A stretch of 64,000 bases of DNA from Kitasatospora paranensis (GTDB lineage Bacteria > Actinomycetota > Actinomycetes > Streptomycetales > Streptomycetaceae): contig NZ_BAABKV010000001.1 in NCBI RefSeq assembly GCF_039544005.1, forward strand, positions 4,216,001 through 4,280,000, in the 5' to 3' direction. Below the pieces are notes generated by a model. That model had not been told where the DNA came from, did not search any database, and saw nothing but the letters and a program-made list of their open reading frames with translations. Every line of letters begins with the position of its first letter. The stretch's first letter is position 1. A program made the position numbers and the translations under genes. Positions 53,440-62,623 of the stretch are shown one piece after another.

Positions 53440-55656
53440 TCAGGCCTGGACGGTCTCCGGCTCGGGCTCGACCGGCTGCGCCTTCACGGAGTCGAGCAGC
53501 AGCTGGGCCACGTCGACGACCTTCAGGTGCTCCTTGGCCGCGCCCTCGTTCTTCTTGCCGTTGACCGAGTCGGAGAGCATGACCAGGCAGAACGGGCAGG
53601 CGGTGGAGACGATGTCCGGGTTGAGGGACAGCGCCTCGTCCACGCGCTCGTTGTTGATGCGCTTGCCGATCCGCTCCTCCATCCACATCCGCGCGCCACC
53701 GGCGCCGCAGCAGAAGCCGCGCTCCTTGTGGCGGTGCATCTCCTGCTGGCGCAGACCGGGGACCTTGTCCATGATCTCGCGCGGCGGGCTGTAGACCTTG
53801 TTGTGGCGGCCCAGGTAGCAGGGGTCGTGGTAGGTGATCAGGCCCTCGACCGGGTTGACCGGGACGAGCTTGCCCTCGTCGATGAGGTGCTGCAGCAGCT
53901 GGGTGTGGTGGATGACCTCGAAGTGGCCGCCCAGCTGCGGGTACTCGTTGGCGATGGTGTTGAAGCAGTGCGGGCAGGTGGCCACGATCCGCTTGACCGG
54001 GGCGTCCTCCAGCGCGGTGTTCAGCGTCTCGACGTTCTGCGCGCCGAGCATCTGGAACAGGAACTCGTTGCCCAGGCGGCGGGCGGAGTCACCGGTGCAG
54101 GACTCCTCCTTGCCGAGGATGGCGAACTGCACGCCGGCGGTGTGCAGCAGCTCGGCGAAGGCCTTGGTGGTCTTCTTCGCACGGTCCTCCAGGGCACCGG
54201 CGCAGCCGACCCAGTAGAGGTACTCGACCTCGGCGGGGTCGATGTCCTCCCCGATCACCGGCACCTCGATGCCGGTCTCCTTCTTGAGCTCCTTGACCCA
54301 GTCGAGGCGGGCCTTGGTGGCCATGCCCCACGGGTTGCCCTTGTTCTCCAGGTTCTTGAGCATCGTCCCGGCCTCGGTCGGGAAGGAGCTCTCGATCATG
54401 ACCTGGTAGCGGCGCATGTCGACGATGTGGTCGATGTGCTCGATGTCGACCGGGCACTGCTCGACGCAGGCGCCGCAGGTGGTGCAGGACCACAGCACGT
54501 CCGGGTCGATGACGCCGCCCTCGTCGGCGGTGCCGATCAGCGGGCGCTCGGCCTCGGCGAGGGCCGCGGCGGGCACGCCGGCGAGCTGCTCGGCGGTGGC
54601 CTTCTCCTCGCCCTCCATGTCCTTGCCGCCACCGGCGAGCAGGTACGGGGCCTTGGCGAAGGCGTGCTCGCGCAGGCTCATGATGAGCAGCTTCGGCGAG
54701 AGCGGCTTGCCGGTGTTCCAGGCGGGGCACTGCGACTGGCAGCGGCCGCACTCGGTGCAGGTGGAGAAGTCGAGGATGCCCTTCCAGGAGAAGTGCTCGA
54801 CCTGGGAGGCGCCGAAGACGGCGTCGTCGGCCGGGTCCTCGAAGTCGATCGGGGCGCCGCCGCTGGTCATCGGGCGCAGGGCGCCGAGCGCGGTGCCGCC
54901 GTCCTCCTCGCGCTTGAAGAAGATGTTGAAGAAGGCGAGGAAGCGGTGCCAGGCCACGCCCATCGACGGGTTGACGCCGATGGTGATCGCCCACGCGAAC
55001 GAGATGCAGATCTTCAGCATCGCGAAGACGTAGACCAGGTTGACCAGGGTGCCGTGGGCCAGGCCGGAGAAGGCGGCGACCAGCGGGTACGAGATCAGGT
55101 AAGCCGGGTCGTACGAGTCGACGCCCTGGAGGGCGCCCTCCAGGCCGCGCAGGATCATGATGCACAGGCCGATGCCGAGGATGGTGTACTCGACGTAGAA
55201 GGCCTGCCAGGCGATCGAGCCGGCAAAGCGGGACTTGCGGCCGGAGCGCGAGGGCAGGCTGAGCAGCCGGATCACGATCAGGGTGAGGATGCCCAGCGTG
55301 GTCAGGGTGCCGATGAGCTCGGTGAAGACCTCGAACGGCAGCCAGTCGCCGATCACCGGCAGCACGAACTCGGCGTCGAAGAGCTGGCCGAAGGCGTTGA
55401 CCAGGGTCAGCACGAGCGAGAAGAAGCCGACCGCGACGAACCAGTGCGCGACGCCGACGACGCCCCACCGGTTCATCCTGGTGTGGCCGAGGAACTCGAC
55501 CGCGACGGTCTTGACCCGCTGTGCGGGCTGCCCGGTGCGGGTGGCGTCCGGCTGGCCGGTCGTCACCACCTTGTAGATGTACGCGGCCGCACGGGCGGCG
55601 AGCGCGGTGCCGATCACAGTCGTGACCAGCGAGATGACGATCGCTGCTAGCTGCAT
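53440..55656 (-). CDS. CCG-domain Fe-S membrane oxidoreductase (heterodisulfide-reductase-like)
   Basis: 738 aa from ATG 55656. Six transmembrane helices occupy the first 250 residues. Two 4Fe-4S clusters follow: CTECGRCQSQCP and CTTCGACVEQCP. Two CCG domains then close the protein: CPHCFNTIANEYPQ, HDPCYLGRHNKV, GFCCGAGGARMW and ACPFCLVMLSD. It resembles actinobacterial HdrD-like or GlpC-type proteins that pass electrons between a membrane carrier and a soluble partner. Partner genes are not adjacent. It is divergent from dnaK. Confidence 0.93.
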   Translation of the reverse strand: MQLAAIVISLVTTVIGTALAARAAAYIYKVVTTGQPDATRTGQPAQRVKTVAVEFLGHTRMNRWGVVGVAHWFVAVGFFSLVLTLVNAFGQLFDAEFVLPVIGDWLPFEVFTELIGTLTTLGILTLIVIRLLSLPSRSGRKSRFAGSIAWQAFYVEYTILGIGLCIMILRGLEGALQGVDSYDPAYLISYPLVAAFSGLAHGTLVNLVYVFAMLKICISFAWAITIGVNPSMGVAWHRFLAFFNIFFKREEDGGTALGALRPMTSGGAPIDFEDPADDAVFGASQVEHFSWKGILDFSTCTECGRCQSQCPAWNTGKPLSPKLLIMSLREHAFAKAPYLLAGGGKDMEGEEKATAEQLAGVPAAALAEAERPLIGTADEGGVIDPDVLWSCTTCGACVEQCPVDIEHIDHIVDMRRYQVMIESSFPTEAGTMLKNLENKGNPWGMATKARLDWVKELKKETGIEVPVIGEDIDPAEVEYLYWVGCAGALEDRAKKTTKAFAELLHTAGVQFAILGKEESCTGDSARRLGNEFLFQMLGAQNVETLNTALEDAPVKRIVATCPHCFNTIANEYPQLGGHFEVIHHTQLLQHLIDEGKLVPVNPVEGLITYHDPCYLGRHNKVYSPPREIMDKVPGLRQQEMHRHKERGFCCGAGGARMWMEERIGKRINNERVDEALSLNPDIVSTACPFCLVMLSDSVNGKKNEGAAKEHLKVVDVAQLLLDSVKAQPVEPEPETVQA

Positions 55657-55851
55657 CGGCTCTCCGTCTCCAGCGGCTGGTTCGAGGTGGGTCTCCCCGA
55701 GTGTACCGGTCAGTAACTTACTGAGCCGACGCGCCGGACATTACCGCTCCGTAGCACCGGACATGAAGATGCTCAAGGTATGGCGGGAGTCACTATGCCC
55801 ATACTCACCCCTTCGGCCGCACCGGCCGTGGCACGACATGCGCGCAGCAAA

Positions 55852-55924
55852 GTTGAGCGACACGGACTCATGGCTGTTGACGGTCCACGATCGGTCATGC
55901 ATGCTTGAGCCCGTAACACTCAAC
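55852..55924. promoter_or_regulatory. dnaK promoter with HAIR (HspR) repeats
   Basis: Two copies of the HspR inverted repeat (CTTGAG-N8-ACTCAA type): GTTGAGC-GACACGG-ACTCATG (55852-55872) and CTTGAGC-CCGTAAC-ACTCAAC (55904-55924). Between them TTGACG (55877) and CATGCT (55900) make a promoter with 17-bp spacing. HspR, encoded by the last gene of the operon, would repress it. Confidence 0.88.
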
Positions 55925-55944
55925 TTCTCGTGGAGGTATTTACG

Positions 55945-57789
55945 ATGGCACGCGCGGTCGGCATCGACCTCGGTACGACGAACTCTGTCGTCAGCGTTCT
56001 TGAGGGCGGTGAGCCCACGGTCATCACCAACGCCGAGGGCGCTCGGACCACGCCGTCCGTCGTCGCCTTCGCCAAGAACGGCGAAGTCCTGGTGGGCGAG
56101 GTGGCCAAGCGCCAGGCCGTCACCAACGTCGACAGGACGATCCGGTCGGTCAAGCGCCACATGGGCACCGACTGGAAGATCAACCTGGACGGCAAGGACT
56201 TCAACCCCCAGCAGATCTCGGCCTTCATCCTGCAGAAGCTCAAGCGGGACGCCGAGTCGTACCTGGGCGAGACGGTCACCGACGCCGTCATCACCGTTCC
56301 GGCGTACTTCAACGACTCCGAGCGCCAGGCGACGAAGGAGGCCGGTGAGATCGCGGGCCTCAACGTCCTGCGCATCGTCAACGAGCCGACCGCCGCCGCC
56401 CTGGCCTACGGCCTCGACAAGGACGACCAGACCATCCTGGTCTTCGACCTCGGTGGCGGCACCTTCGACGTCTCGCTGCTGGAGATCGGCGACGGCGTCG
56501 TCGAGGTGAAGGCGACCAACGGCGACAACCACCTCGGCGGCGACGACTGGGACCAGCGCGTCGTCGACCACCTGGTGAAGGTCTTCCAGGCCGGCCACGG
56601 CGTCGACCTGTCCAAGGACAAGATGGCCCTCCAGCGCCTCCGCGAGGCGGCCGAGAAGGCCAAGATCGAGCTGTCCTCGTCCTCCGAGACCTCGATCAAC
56701 CTGCCCTACATCACGGCCTCCGCCGAGGGCCCGCTGCACCTGGACGAGAAGCTCTCGCGCGCCCAGTTCCAGCAGCTCACCGCGGACCTCCTGGACCGCT
56801 GCAAGCACCCGTTCCACAACGTCATCAAGGACGCCGGCATCGCGCTGTCCGAGATCGACCACGTGGTCCTGGTCGGCGGCTCGACCCGCATGCCCGCCGT
56901 CGCCGAGCTCGTCAAGGAGCTGACCGGCGGCCAGGACGCCAACAAGGGCGTCAACCCGGACGAGGTCGTCGCCATCGGCGCCGCCCTGCAGGCCGGTGTC
57001 CTCAAGGGCGAGGTCAAGGACGTCCTGCTGCTCGACGTCACCCCGCTGTCCCTCGGCATCGAGACCAAGGGCGGCATCATGACCAAGCTCATCGAGCGCA
57101 ACACCACGATCCCGACCAAGCGCTCCGAGATCTTCACCACGGCCGAGGACAACCAGCCGTCCGTGCAGATCCAGGTCTACCAGGGCGAGCGCGAGATCGC
57201 GGCGTACAACAAGAAGCTCGGCATGTTCGAGCTGACCGGTCTCCCGCCGGCCCCGCGCGGCCTGCCCCAGATCGAGGTCACCTTCGACATCGACGCCAAC
57301 GGCATCATGCACGTCGGCGCGAAGGACCTCGGCACCGGCAAGGAGCAGCGGATGACCGTCACCGGCGGCTCCTCGCTGCCGAAGGACGAGGTCGACCGCA
57401 TGCGCCGCGAGGCCGAGCAGTACGCGGAGGAGGACCACAAGCGCCGCGAGGCCGTGGAGACCCGCAACCAGGGCGAGCAGCTCGTCTACTCGACCGAGAA
57501 GTTCATCGCGGACAACTCCGACAAGCTCCCCGCCGACGTCAAGACCGAGGTCGAGACCGCGATCGGCGAGCTCAAGGAGGCCCTGAAGGGCGAGGACATC
57601 GCCGCGATCCGCGAGGCCACCGAGAAGGTCTCCACCACCGCCCAGAAGCTCGGCGCCGCGCTGTACGCGCAGGCCGACGCCGCGGGCGCGGGTGCGGCCG
57701 GTGCCGGCGAGAGCGCCGGCGCCAAGGAGGACGACGTCGTCGACGCCGAGATCATCGACGACGAGAAGCCCAAGGGCGGTGCCGCATGA
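55945..57789 (+). CDS. dnaK: Hsp70 chaperone DnaK
   Basis: 614 aa from ATG 55945 with TGGAGGT upstream (the frame is open to GTG 55930, which lacks a site). Actin-like ATPase motifs: VGIDLGTTNSVVSVLEGG, IVNEPTAAALAYGLD, FDLGGGTFDVSLLEI and VLVGGSTRMPAV. The substrate-binding domain includes IPTKRSEIFTTAEDNQPSVQ and VTFDIDANGIMHVGAKDLGTG; the acidic C-tail ends in DDEKPKGGAA. It folds nascent and heat-damaged proteins. The end overlaps grpE by 4 bp (ATGA). Confidence 0.98.
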   Translation: MARAVGIDLGTTNSVVSVLEGGEPTVITNAEGARTTPSVVAFAKNGEVLVGEVAKRQAVTNVDRTIRSVKRHMGTDWKINLDGKDFNPQQISAFILQKLKRDAESYLGETVTDAVITVPAYFNDSERQATKEAGEIAGLNVLRIVNEPTAAALAYGLDKDDQTILVFDLGGGTFDVSLLEIGDGVVEVKATNGDNHLGGDDWDQRVVDHLVKVFQAGHGVDLSKDKMALQRLREAAEKAKIELSSSSETSINLPYITASAEGPLHLDEKLSRAQFQQLTADLLDRCKHPFHNVIKDAGIALSEIDHVVLVGGSTRMPAVAELVKELTGGQDANKGVNPDEVVAIGAALQAGVLKGEVKDVLLLDVTPLSLGIETKGGIMTKLIERNTTIPTKRSEIFTTAEDNQPSVQIQVYQGEREIAAYNKKLGMFELTGLPPAPRGLPQIEVTFDIDANGIMHVGAKDLGTGKEQRMTVTGGSSLPKDEVDRMRREAEQYAEEDHKRREAVETRNQGEQLVYSTEKFIADNSDKLPADVKTEVETAIGELKEALKGEDIAAIREATEKVSTTAQKLGAALYAQADAAGAGAAGAGESAGAKEDDVVDAEIIDDEKPKGGAA

Positions 57790-58391
57790 CGGAGAAGCCG
57801 CAGGGCGGCGAGCCCGGCGACGACTCCGCCGAGGAGGCCGTCCTCAAGGCGGCCGAGGAGGCCGTTGCCGGCTCCGGCGCCGAGGAGCTGGCTGCCGCCA
57901 AGCGCGAGGCGAGCGAGCGCACCGCGGATCTGCAGCGGCTCCAGGCCGAGTACCAGAACTACCGCAAGCGGGTCGAGCGGGACCGCCTGACCGTCCGTGA
58001 GATCGCCGTCTCCAACATCCTGGAGGCGCTGATCCCCGTCCTGGACGACATCGGCCGGGCCCGTGACCACGGCGAGGTGACCGGCGGCTTCAAGTCCGTC
58101 TCGGACAACCTCGAGACGGTCGTCGCCAAGCTGGGCCTCCAGCAGTTCGGCAAGGAGGGCGAGCCCTTCGACCCGACGCTGCACGAGGCGCTGATGCACA
58201 GCTACTCCTCGGACGTCACCGAGGACACCTGTGTGCAGATCCTCCAGCCGGGTTACCGCATCGGCGAGCGGATCATCCGCCCGGCGATGGTGTCCGTCGC
58301 GGAGCCCCAGCCGGGCACCCAGACCACGTCCGCCCCGGACGCCGCCGACAACGCGGAGTCCGACAAGGGTGACGGCACGGCTGACAGCTGA
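57786..58391 (+). CDS. grpE: GrpE nucleotide-exchange factor
   Basis: 201 aa from ATG 57786, overlapping the dnaK stop. A long N-terminal coiled coil (AEEAVLKAAEEAVAGSGAEE, RLQAEYQNYRKRVERD) leads to the beta domain (HSYSSDVTEDTCVQILQPGY, RIIRPAMVSVAEP). It dimerises and releases ADP from DnaK. Translational coupling gives balanced amounts. Confidence 0.97.
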   Translation: MTEKPQGGEPGDDSAEEAVLKAAEEAVAGSGAEELAAAKREASERTADLQRLQAEYQNYRKRVERDRLTVREIAVSNILEALIPVLDDIGRARDHGEVTGGFKSVSDNLETVVAKLGLQQFGKEGEPFDPTLHEALMHSYSSDVTEDTCVQILQPGYRIGERIIRPAMVSVAEPQPGTQTTSAPDAADNAESDKGDGTADS

Positions 58392-58399
58392 CAATCTGT

Positions 58400-58447
58400 G
58401 CGCTGCGGAGTCGTGCACCGACAACGTCGGGTACGACTCCGCAGCGC
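58400..58447 (+). terminator. Perfect hairpin between grpE and dnaJ
   Basis: GCGCTGCGGAGTCGT and its complement (15 bp) with an 18-nt loop. It sits between two co-operating genes, so it is more likely a partial terminator or mRNA processing/stability site than a full stop. Confidence 0.7.
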
Positions 58448-58480
58448 CGTGTGGACACATTTCGGGAGGTGGCGGCAGCC

Positions 58481-59631
58481 ATGAGCACCAAGGACTACGT
58501 GGAGAAGGACTACTACAAGGTCCTCGGCGTGCCGAAGGACGCCACCGCGGCCGAGATCAAGAAGACCTACCGCAAGCTGGCCCGGGAGTTCCACCCGGAC
58601 GCCAACAAGGGTGACGCCAAGGCCGAGGAGCGGTTCAAGGACATCTCCGAGGCGTACGACGTCCTCTCCGACGAGAAGCGCCGCAAGGAGTACGACGAGG
58701 CCCGCAGCCTCTTCGGGACCGGGGGCTTCCGTTCCGGCGGCCCCAACGGGGGCGCCTACAACTTCGACTTCGGCGACCTGTTCTCCGGCAGCCAGACCGG
58801 CGGGGGAGCGGCGGCCTCGGCGACGTGTTCGGCGGCCTGTTCAACCGCGGCGGCCGGCAGCCCCAGCCGCGCCGCGGCGCCGACGTCGAGACCGAGGTCA
58901 CGCTGAGCTTCGTCGAGGCCGTCGACGGCGCGACCGTGCCGCTGCGGATGACCAGCCAGGCCCCGTGCCGCACCTGTGCCGGCACCGGCGCCAAGTCCGG
59001 CACCACGCCGCGGGTCTGCCCGACCTGCGTCGGCGCCGGCACCGTCAGCCGCGGCCAGGGCGCCTTCGCGCTCTCCGAGCCGTGCCGCGACTGCAAGGGC
59101 CGCGGCATGCTCGTCGACGACCCGTGCACCGTCTGCCACGGCAGCGGCCGCGCCTCCTCCGCCCGCACCATGCAGGTCCGGATCCCGGCCGGGGTCCAGG
59201 ACGGCCAGCGGATCCGGCTCAAGGGCAAGGGCGCCCAGGGCGAGCGCGGCGGGCAGCCCGGCGACCTCTACGTCTCGGTGCACGTCGACGACCACCCCGT
59301 CTTCGGCCGCAAGGCCGACAACCTCACGGTGACCGTGCCGGTCACCTTCCCCGAAGCGGCGCTGGGCGGCACCATCGAGGTGCCCACCCTCAACGGCCCC
59401 TCGGTGAAGCTCAAGCTGCCGCCCGGCAGCGCCAACGGCCTGACCCTACGGGCCCGCGGCAAGGGCGCCACCCGCAAGGACGGCACCCGCGGCGACCTGC
59501 TGGTCACCGTGGAGGTCGTCGTTCCCAAGCACGTCACCGGCGACGCGCTGAGCGCACTGGAGCAGTACCGCGAGGCCACCGCCTCGGACGACCCGCGAGC
59601 CGCCCTCTTCCAGGCGGCGGAGGGAGCGTGA
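58481..59631 (+). CDS. dnaJ: DnaJ co-chaperone, one frameshift
   Basis: From ATG 58481 (GGGAGGT upstream). J domain DYYKVLGVPKDATAAEIKK with the HPD triad (REFHPDANKGD); a Gly-rich linker; four zinc modules CRTCAGTG, CPTCVGAG, CRDCKGRG, CTVCHGSG; then the C-terminal peptide-binding domain. The frame breaks at the G5 run 58802-58806 in the linker; one added G gives about 383 aa. DnaJ is needed with DnaK for stress folding, so a true null here is unlikely. Confidence 0.95.
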
Positions 59632-59635
59632 CCAG

Positions 59636-60142
59636 ATGACGACCCCCGACAGCCCGATCGGCCCGGGTCTGGGCGAAGGCCTCCCCGGCGGTGTCCCCCG
59701 CCGGCCGGCCGCCGCGCGCGCCAACCCGTACCAGCTGACCGAGGACACCCCGGTCTACGTGATCTCGGTCGCCGCCGAGCTCTCCGGGCTGCACCCGCAG
59801 ACCCTGCGCCAGTACGACCGGCTCGGTCTGGTCTGCCCCGACCGCACCGCCGGACGCGGCCGCCGCTACTCCTCGCGGGACATCCAGCAGCTGCGCGAGG
59901 TGCAGCGCCTCTCCCAGGACGAGGGCATCAACCTCGCCGGGATCAAGCGCATCATCGAGCTGGAGAACCAGGTCGCCGCCCTCCAGTCCCGGGTCGCCGA
60001 GCTGGCCGACGCGCTCGACGGCGCGGCCGCCGCCCTCCAGCAGCGCGAGGCCGCCGTGCACGCCTCCTACCGACGCGACCTCGTGCCGTACCAGCAGGTG
60101 CAGCAGTCCAGCGCGCTGGTCGTCTGGCGCCCCAGGCGCTGA
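59636..60142 (+). CDS. hspR: HspR, MerR-like heat-shock repressor
   Basis: 168 aa from ATG 59636, 4 bp after dnaJ. The MerR-type helix-turn-helix is VYVISVAAELSGLHPQTLRQ with DRLGLVCPDRTAGRGRRYSS; a dimerisation coiled coil follows (KRIIELENQVAALQSRVAEL). HspR binds HAIR repeats upstream of its own operon and uses DnaK as co-repressor, closing a feedback loop. Confidence 0.97.
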   Translation: MTTPDSPIGPGLGEGLPGGVPRRPAAARANPYQLTEDTPVYVISVAAELSGLHPQTLRQYDRLGLVCPDRTAGRGRRYSSRDIQQLREVQRLSQDEGINLAGIKRIIELENQVAALQSRVAELADALDGAAAALQQREAAVHASYRRDLVPYQQVQQSSALVVWRPRR

Positions 60143-60345
60143 CCCCACGGCGCCGGCCCGGGGCCGTCCATCGGCTCCCTCCGTCCGGGGGTGCCGGCGG
60201 ACGGGGGACGGTGAGAGGCTACTCGCCGAGGGGTCTCCCGACCGACAGTCGGAACGCCTCTCGGAATCGTCGCATCCGGCCCCTAGGATTCCGCCAAGAC
60301 GGAGAGACTCCGTCGAGGGCCGGTCCGGGGGCGAGGGAGCCGCAG

Positions 60346-61458
60346 ATGAGCAGTGAGCGGAAGTCCGGCGGGGAGGGCAGCGCCCTCTCCCCCGGAGCCA
60401 GGGCGCTCTACCTGCACGCGCTGCGCACCGGCGGCCGGCTGGCCGACCACACCGCGCGCGACCTCACCGACGACGCCGCCGAGGCGGCCCCGGGCGGCGA
60501 CGCGCTCCAGGAGCTGCTGGCGCTCGGGCTGCTCACCCCGGAGGTGGGCCCGCCCGGAACGTTCGCCATCAAGGACCCGCGCCAGCTGGCGGAATCCCTT
60601 TCCGGTGACCTTCAGGCACGCGCAGCGGATCTGCTACTGCGATCGATAGCACTGAACACCGCACTGCACAATCTGGGCCCGGAGTACCAGGCCCACACCA
60701 CCGGTCCCGAAAAAGGCGGGGCCATCGAATACGTCCAGGGCCGGGGAAACATCAACCAGCTCGTGGCGACCCTTCTCGAGGGCTGCACGAAGGAAATGCT
60801 GACCGCGCAGCCGGGTGGGGGCCGCGGGGTCGATGCGCTGAAAATCGCGATCGACCGGGACATGAAATTCGTCCAACGCGGCGGCACGATCCGCACCATT
60901 TACCAGCCGAGCGCCCGGTACTCGAATCCCACCATCGAATACGTCCGCGAGGTGACGCAGGAGGGCTGCCAGGTGCGCACCCTCGACGAGGCGTTCCACA
61001 AGCTCATCGTGCTGGACCGCGAGGTCGCGGTGGTCACGGTGGGCGGCGAGGAGAACCGGGACAGCGCGGCGTTCATCCGCGACGAGGCCGTTCTCAGCTA
61101 CATCGTGGGCGTGTTCGACAGCCAGTGGGAGCGCGCCATCCCCTTTACCGGCGTCCACGAGATCCCCCGGGCGGTGGTTTCGAGCATGCGGCGCCAGATC
61201 ATCCGGCTGATGCTCCAGGGGGTCGGGCACCGGACGATTGCGCGCCGGCTGGGCCTGAGCGAGCGCACTCTTGCCCGACACATTGCCGAACTGCGGGAGG
61301 AGTACGAGGTCGAGACGCTTTTCCAGCTCGGCTGGAAATTGGCGCAGAATGCCGAAGGGCCGATGCACCTGGATGCATCGACCCTTCCGCTCGATTCCCC
61401 GGAGACGCCTACCAGTGACTGTCATCCAGAGAGAGGTTTACCGCAGCACTGGCAGTGA
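60346..61458 (+). CDS. LuxR-tailed TrmB-like regulator (array member 1)
   Basis: 370 aa from ATG 60346 with GAGGGAG 7 bp upstream. The N-terminus (about 15-105) is a TrmB-like winged helix (LSPGARALYLHALRTGGRLA). The middle contains a phospholipase-D-like or sugar-binding-like fold (AQPGGGRGVDALKIAIDRD, GGTIRTIYQPSARY). The C-terminus is a LuxR/GerE helix-turn-helix (MLQGVGHRTIARRLGLSERT, ARHIAELREEYEVETLFQLG). The ligand is unknown. Its 3' end overlaps a convergent small secreted-peptide gene by 50 bp. Confidence 0.88.
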   Translation: MSSERKSGGEGSALSPGARALYLHALRTGGRLADHTARDLTDDAAEAAPGGDALQELLALGLLTPEVGPPGTFAIKDPRQLAESLSGDLQARAADLLLRSIALNTALHNLGPEYQAHTTGPEKGGAIEYVQGRGNINQLVATLLEGCTKEMLTAQPGGGRGVDALKIAIDRDMKFVQRGGTIRTIYQPSARYSNPTIEYVREVTQEGCQVRTLDEAFHKLIVLDREVAVVTVGGEENRDSAAFIRDEAVLSYIVGVFDSQWERAIPFTGVHEIPRAVVSSMRRQIIRLMLQGVGHRTIARRLGLSERTLARHIAELREEYEVETLFQLGWKLAQNAEGPMHLDASTLPLDSPETPTSDCHPERGLPQHWQ

Positions 61459-61555
61459 GCCAGTGGGAGTCATCCGCGATCGCCGGGCCGGATCCAAAGA
61501 GCATCACGATGCCCAGGAGGAGCGCAGAGACGACGACACGACGAGCCTTCAGCAC
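61409..61555 (-). CDS. 48-aa small secreted peptide precursor with DDSHW repeat
   Basis: GTG 61555 has a near-perfect ribosome site (AAAGGAG, 7-bp spacing). Residues 1-27 are a Sec signal: MLKARR, a hydrophobic core, then GPAIA. The predicted mature 21-mer begins with DDSHW (28-32) and ends with DDSHW (44-48), joined by LTASAAVNLSL. The stop overlaps the 3' end of the LuxR gene by 50 bp on the opposite strand. The bracketed repeat and exact C-terminal Trp suggest a processed or secreted signal peptide. I do not recognise a family. Confidence 0.6.
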   Translation of the reverse strand: MLKARRVVVSALLLGIVMLFGSGPAIADDSHWLTASAAVNLSLDDSHW

Positions 61556-61996
61556 GACATCACTCCTTTCAGGACAAAAAAGTCATTGCGAGCATCGACC
61601 CCCGCGACGATGTCCGCATCCAATCCGACCATATGATGACCCATAGAGTGCCGATGTGTCACGTGCCCCGCCAGAACGCTCGTTCAGGGCGGCCATCCGC
61701 TTCGTACGCGCCACACCGTGACCGGTGATATGTCCATGCCGCTATCTGCGGCTTCTGCCTCTTCCGGTCTGTCATCTCGATGCCAGGCAGCCAAATGACA
61801 CCGCGTGCCGGTGGACGCATCGGGTGCGTGCGTTGGACGATCAACACGATCGCACCACATCGGCGTCGAGCAGCACTCACCACAACGCCGGACCCGATCA
61901 CCACAGCGGTCGTCGCCTCGGTGCCTGCGCGGGGCGAACCGGACACCATCGCTCGCCGGACATCACACCAGCCAGCGGCCAATCCCCGGAGTTGTC
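61556..61996. other. AT-richer intergenic region of the LuxR/peptide array
   Basis: Lower GC than the flanks. An A6 run (61577-61582) lies just upstream of the peptide's ribosome site. Promoters for the peptide (minus) and the deoxyribosyltransferase-like gene (plus) must both lie here. I see no further gene, and a 107-codon minus frame (61659-61982) lacks a ribosome site. Confidence 0.4.
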
Positions 61997-62616
61997 ATGA
62001 GTGAGCCCTACCTGCGCCATCGCACCGCCCAGACCCCCGAGGGGCGCCGCGCACGGGTCTTCCTGGCCGCGCCGCTGATGCGGCTGACCGGCCCGGCCGA
62101 CAGCGTCGTCACGCTGGCCAGCCGCACCCGGCTCACCACCCTGCGCTCCACGCTGCTGCGCAGCGGCGCCGCCGTGTACAGCGCCCACCACAGCGACGCC
62201 TGGACGGTGGCCGGCCGGGCCCCGAGCCGCGCGTGCCGTCCGACTTCCGGGCCCTGCAGACCTCGGACCTGGTCTTCGCCTACGTCGGCGCGCCGCTGTC
62301 GGCCGGCGTGAGCCTGGAGCTCGGCTGGGCCTCCGCCCTGCGCAAGCCGATCGTGCTGCTGGTCGACGAGGCGATCACGCACAACCCGTTGATCGCGACG
62401 ATCGAGCAGGTCGCGCCGGTACTGCCGCTGGTCTTCGACGACACCTGGTCGCAGGACGCCCTCCAGCACACTGTGGAGACCGCCCTGGACTGGGCCGGCA
62501 TGGCCCTCTCGCTCCGCGAGGGCTTCTGGACGGCGCCCGGCGAGCAGTTCCCGGTGCCCCGCCAGTCCAAGGGCGACTCGTTCGGCTACTGGTCGCCGGA
62601 GATCGCCACCGGCTGA
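61997..62616 (+). CDS. Nucleoside 2-deoxyribosyltransferase-fold protein, one frameshift
   Basis: From ATG 61997 with GGAG upstream. Rossmann-like start (ARVFLAAPLMRL) and a characteristic LQTSDLVFAYVGAPLSAGVSLELGWASAL segment of the deoxyribosyltransferase/DRHyd superfamily, with the catalytic-type Glu in SLELGW. The frame breaks at the C4 run 62220-62223; one base yields about 206 aa. Such proteins cleave or transfer nucleosides, and some act in nucleotide-based defence signalling. The partner here is the LuxR array. Confidence 0.78.
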
Positions 62617-62623
62617 CCGGTCG

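Noticed and set aside
58481..59631. Reading dnaJ and other broken genes as pseudogenes
   Set aside because: All breaks share one sign and homopolymer context, and dnaJ is expected to be functional in a dnaK-hspR operon. Sequence error is the simpler reading.
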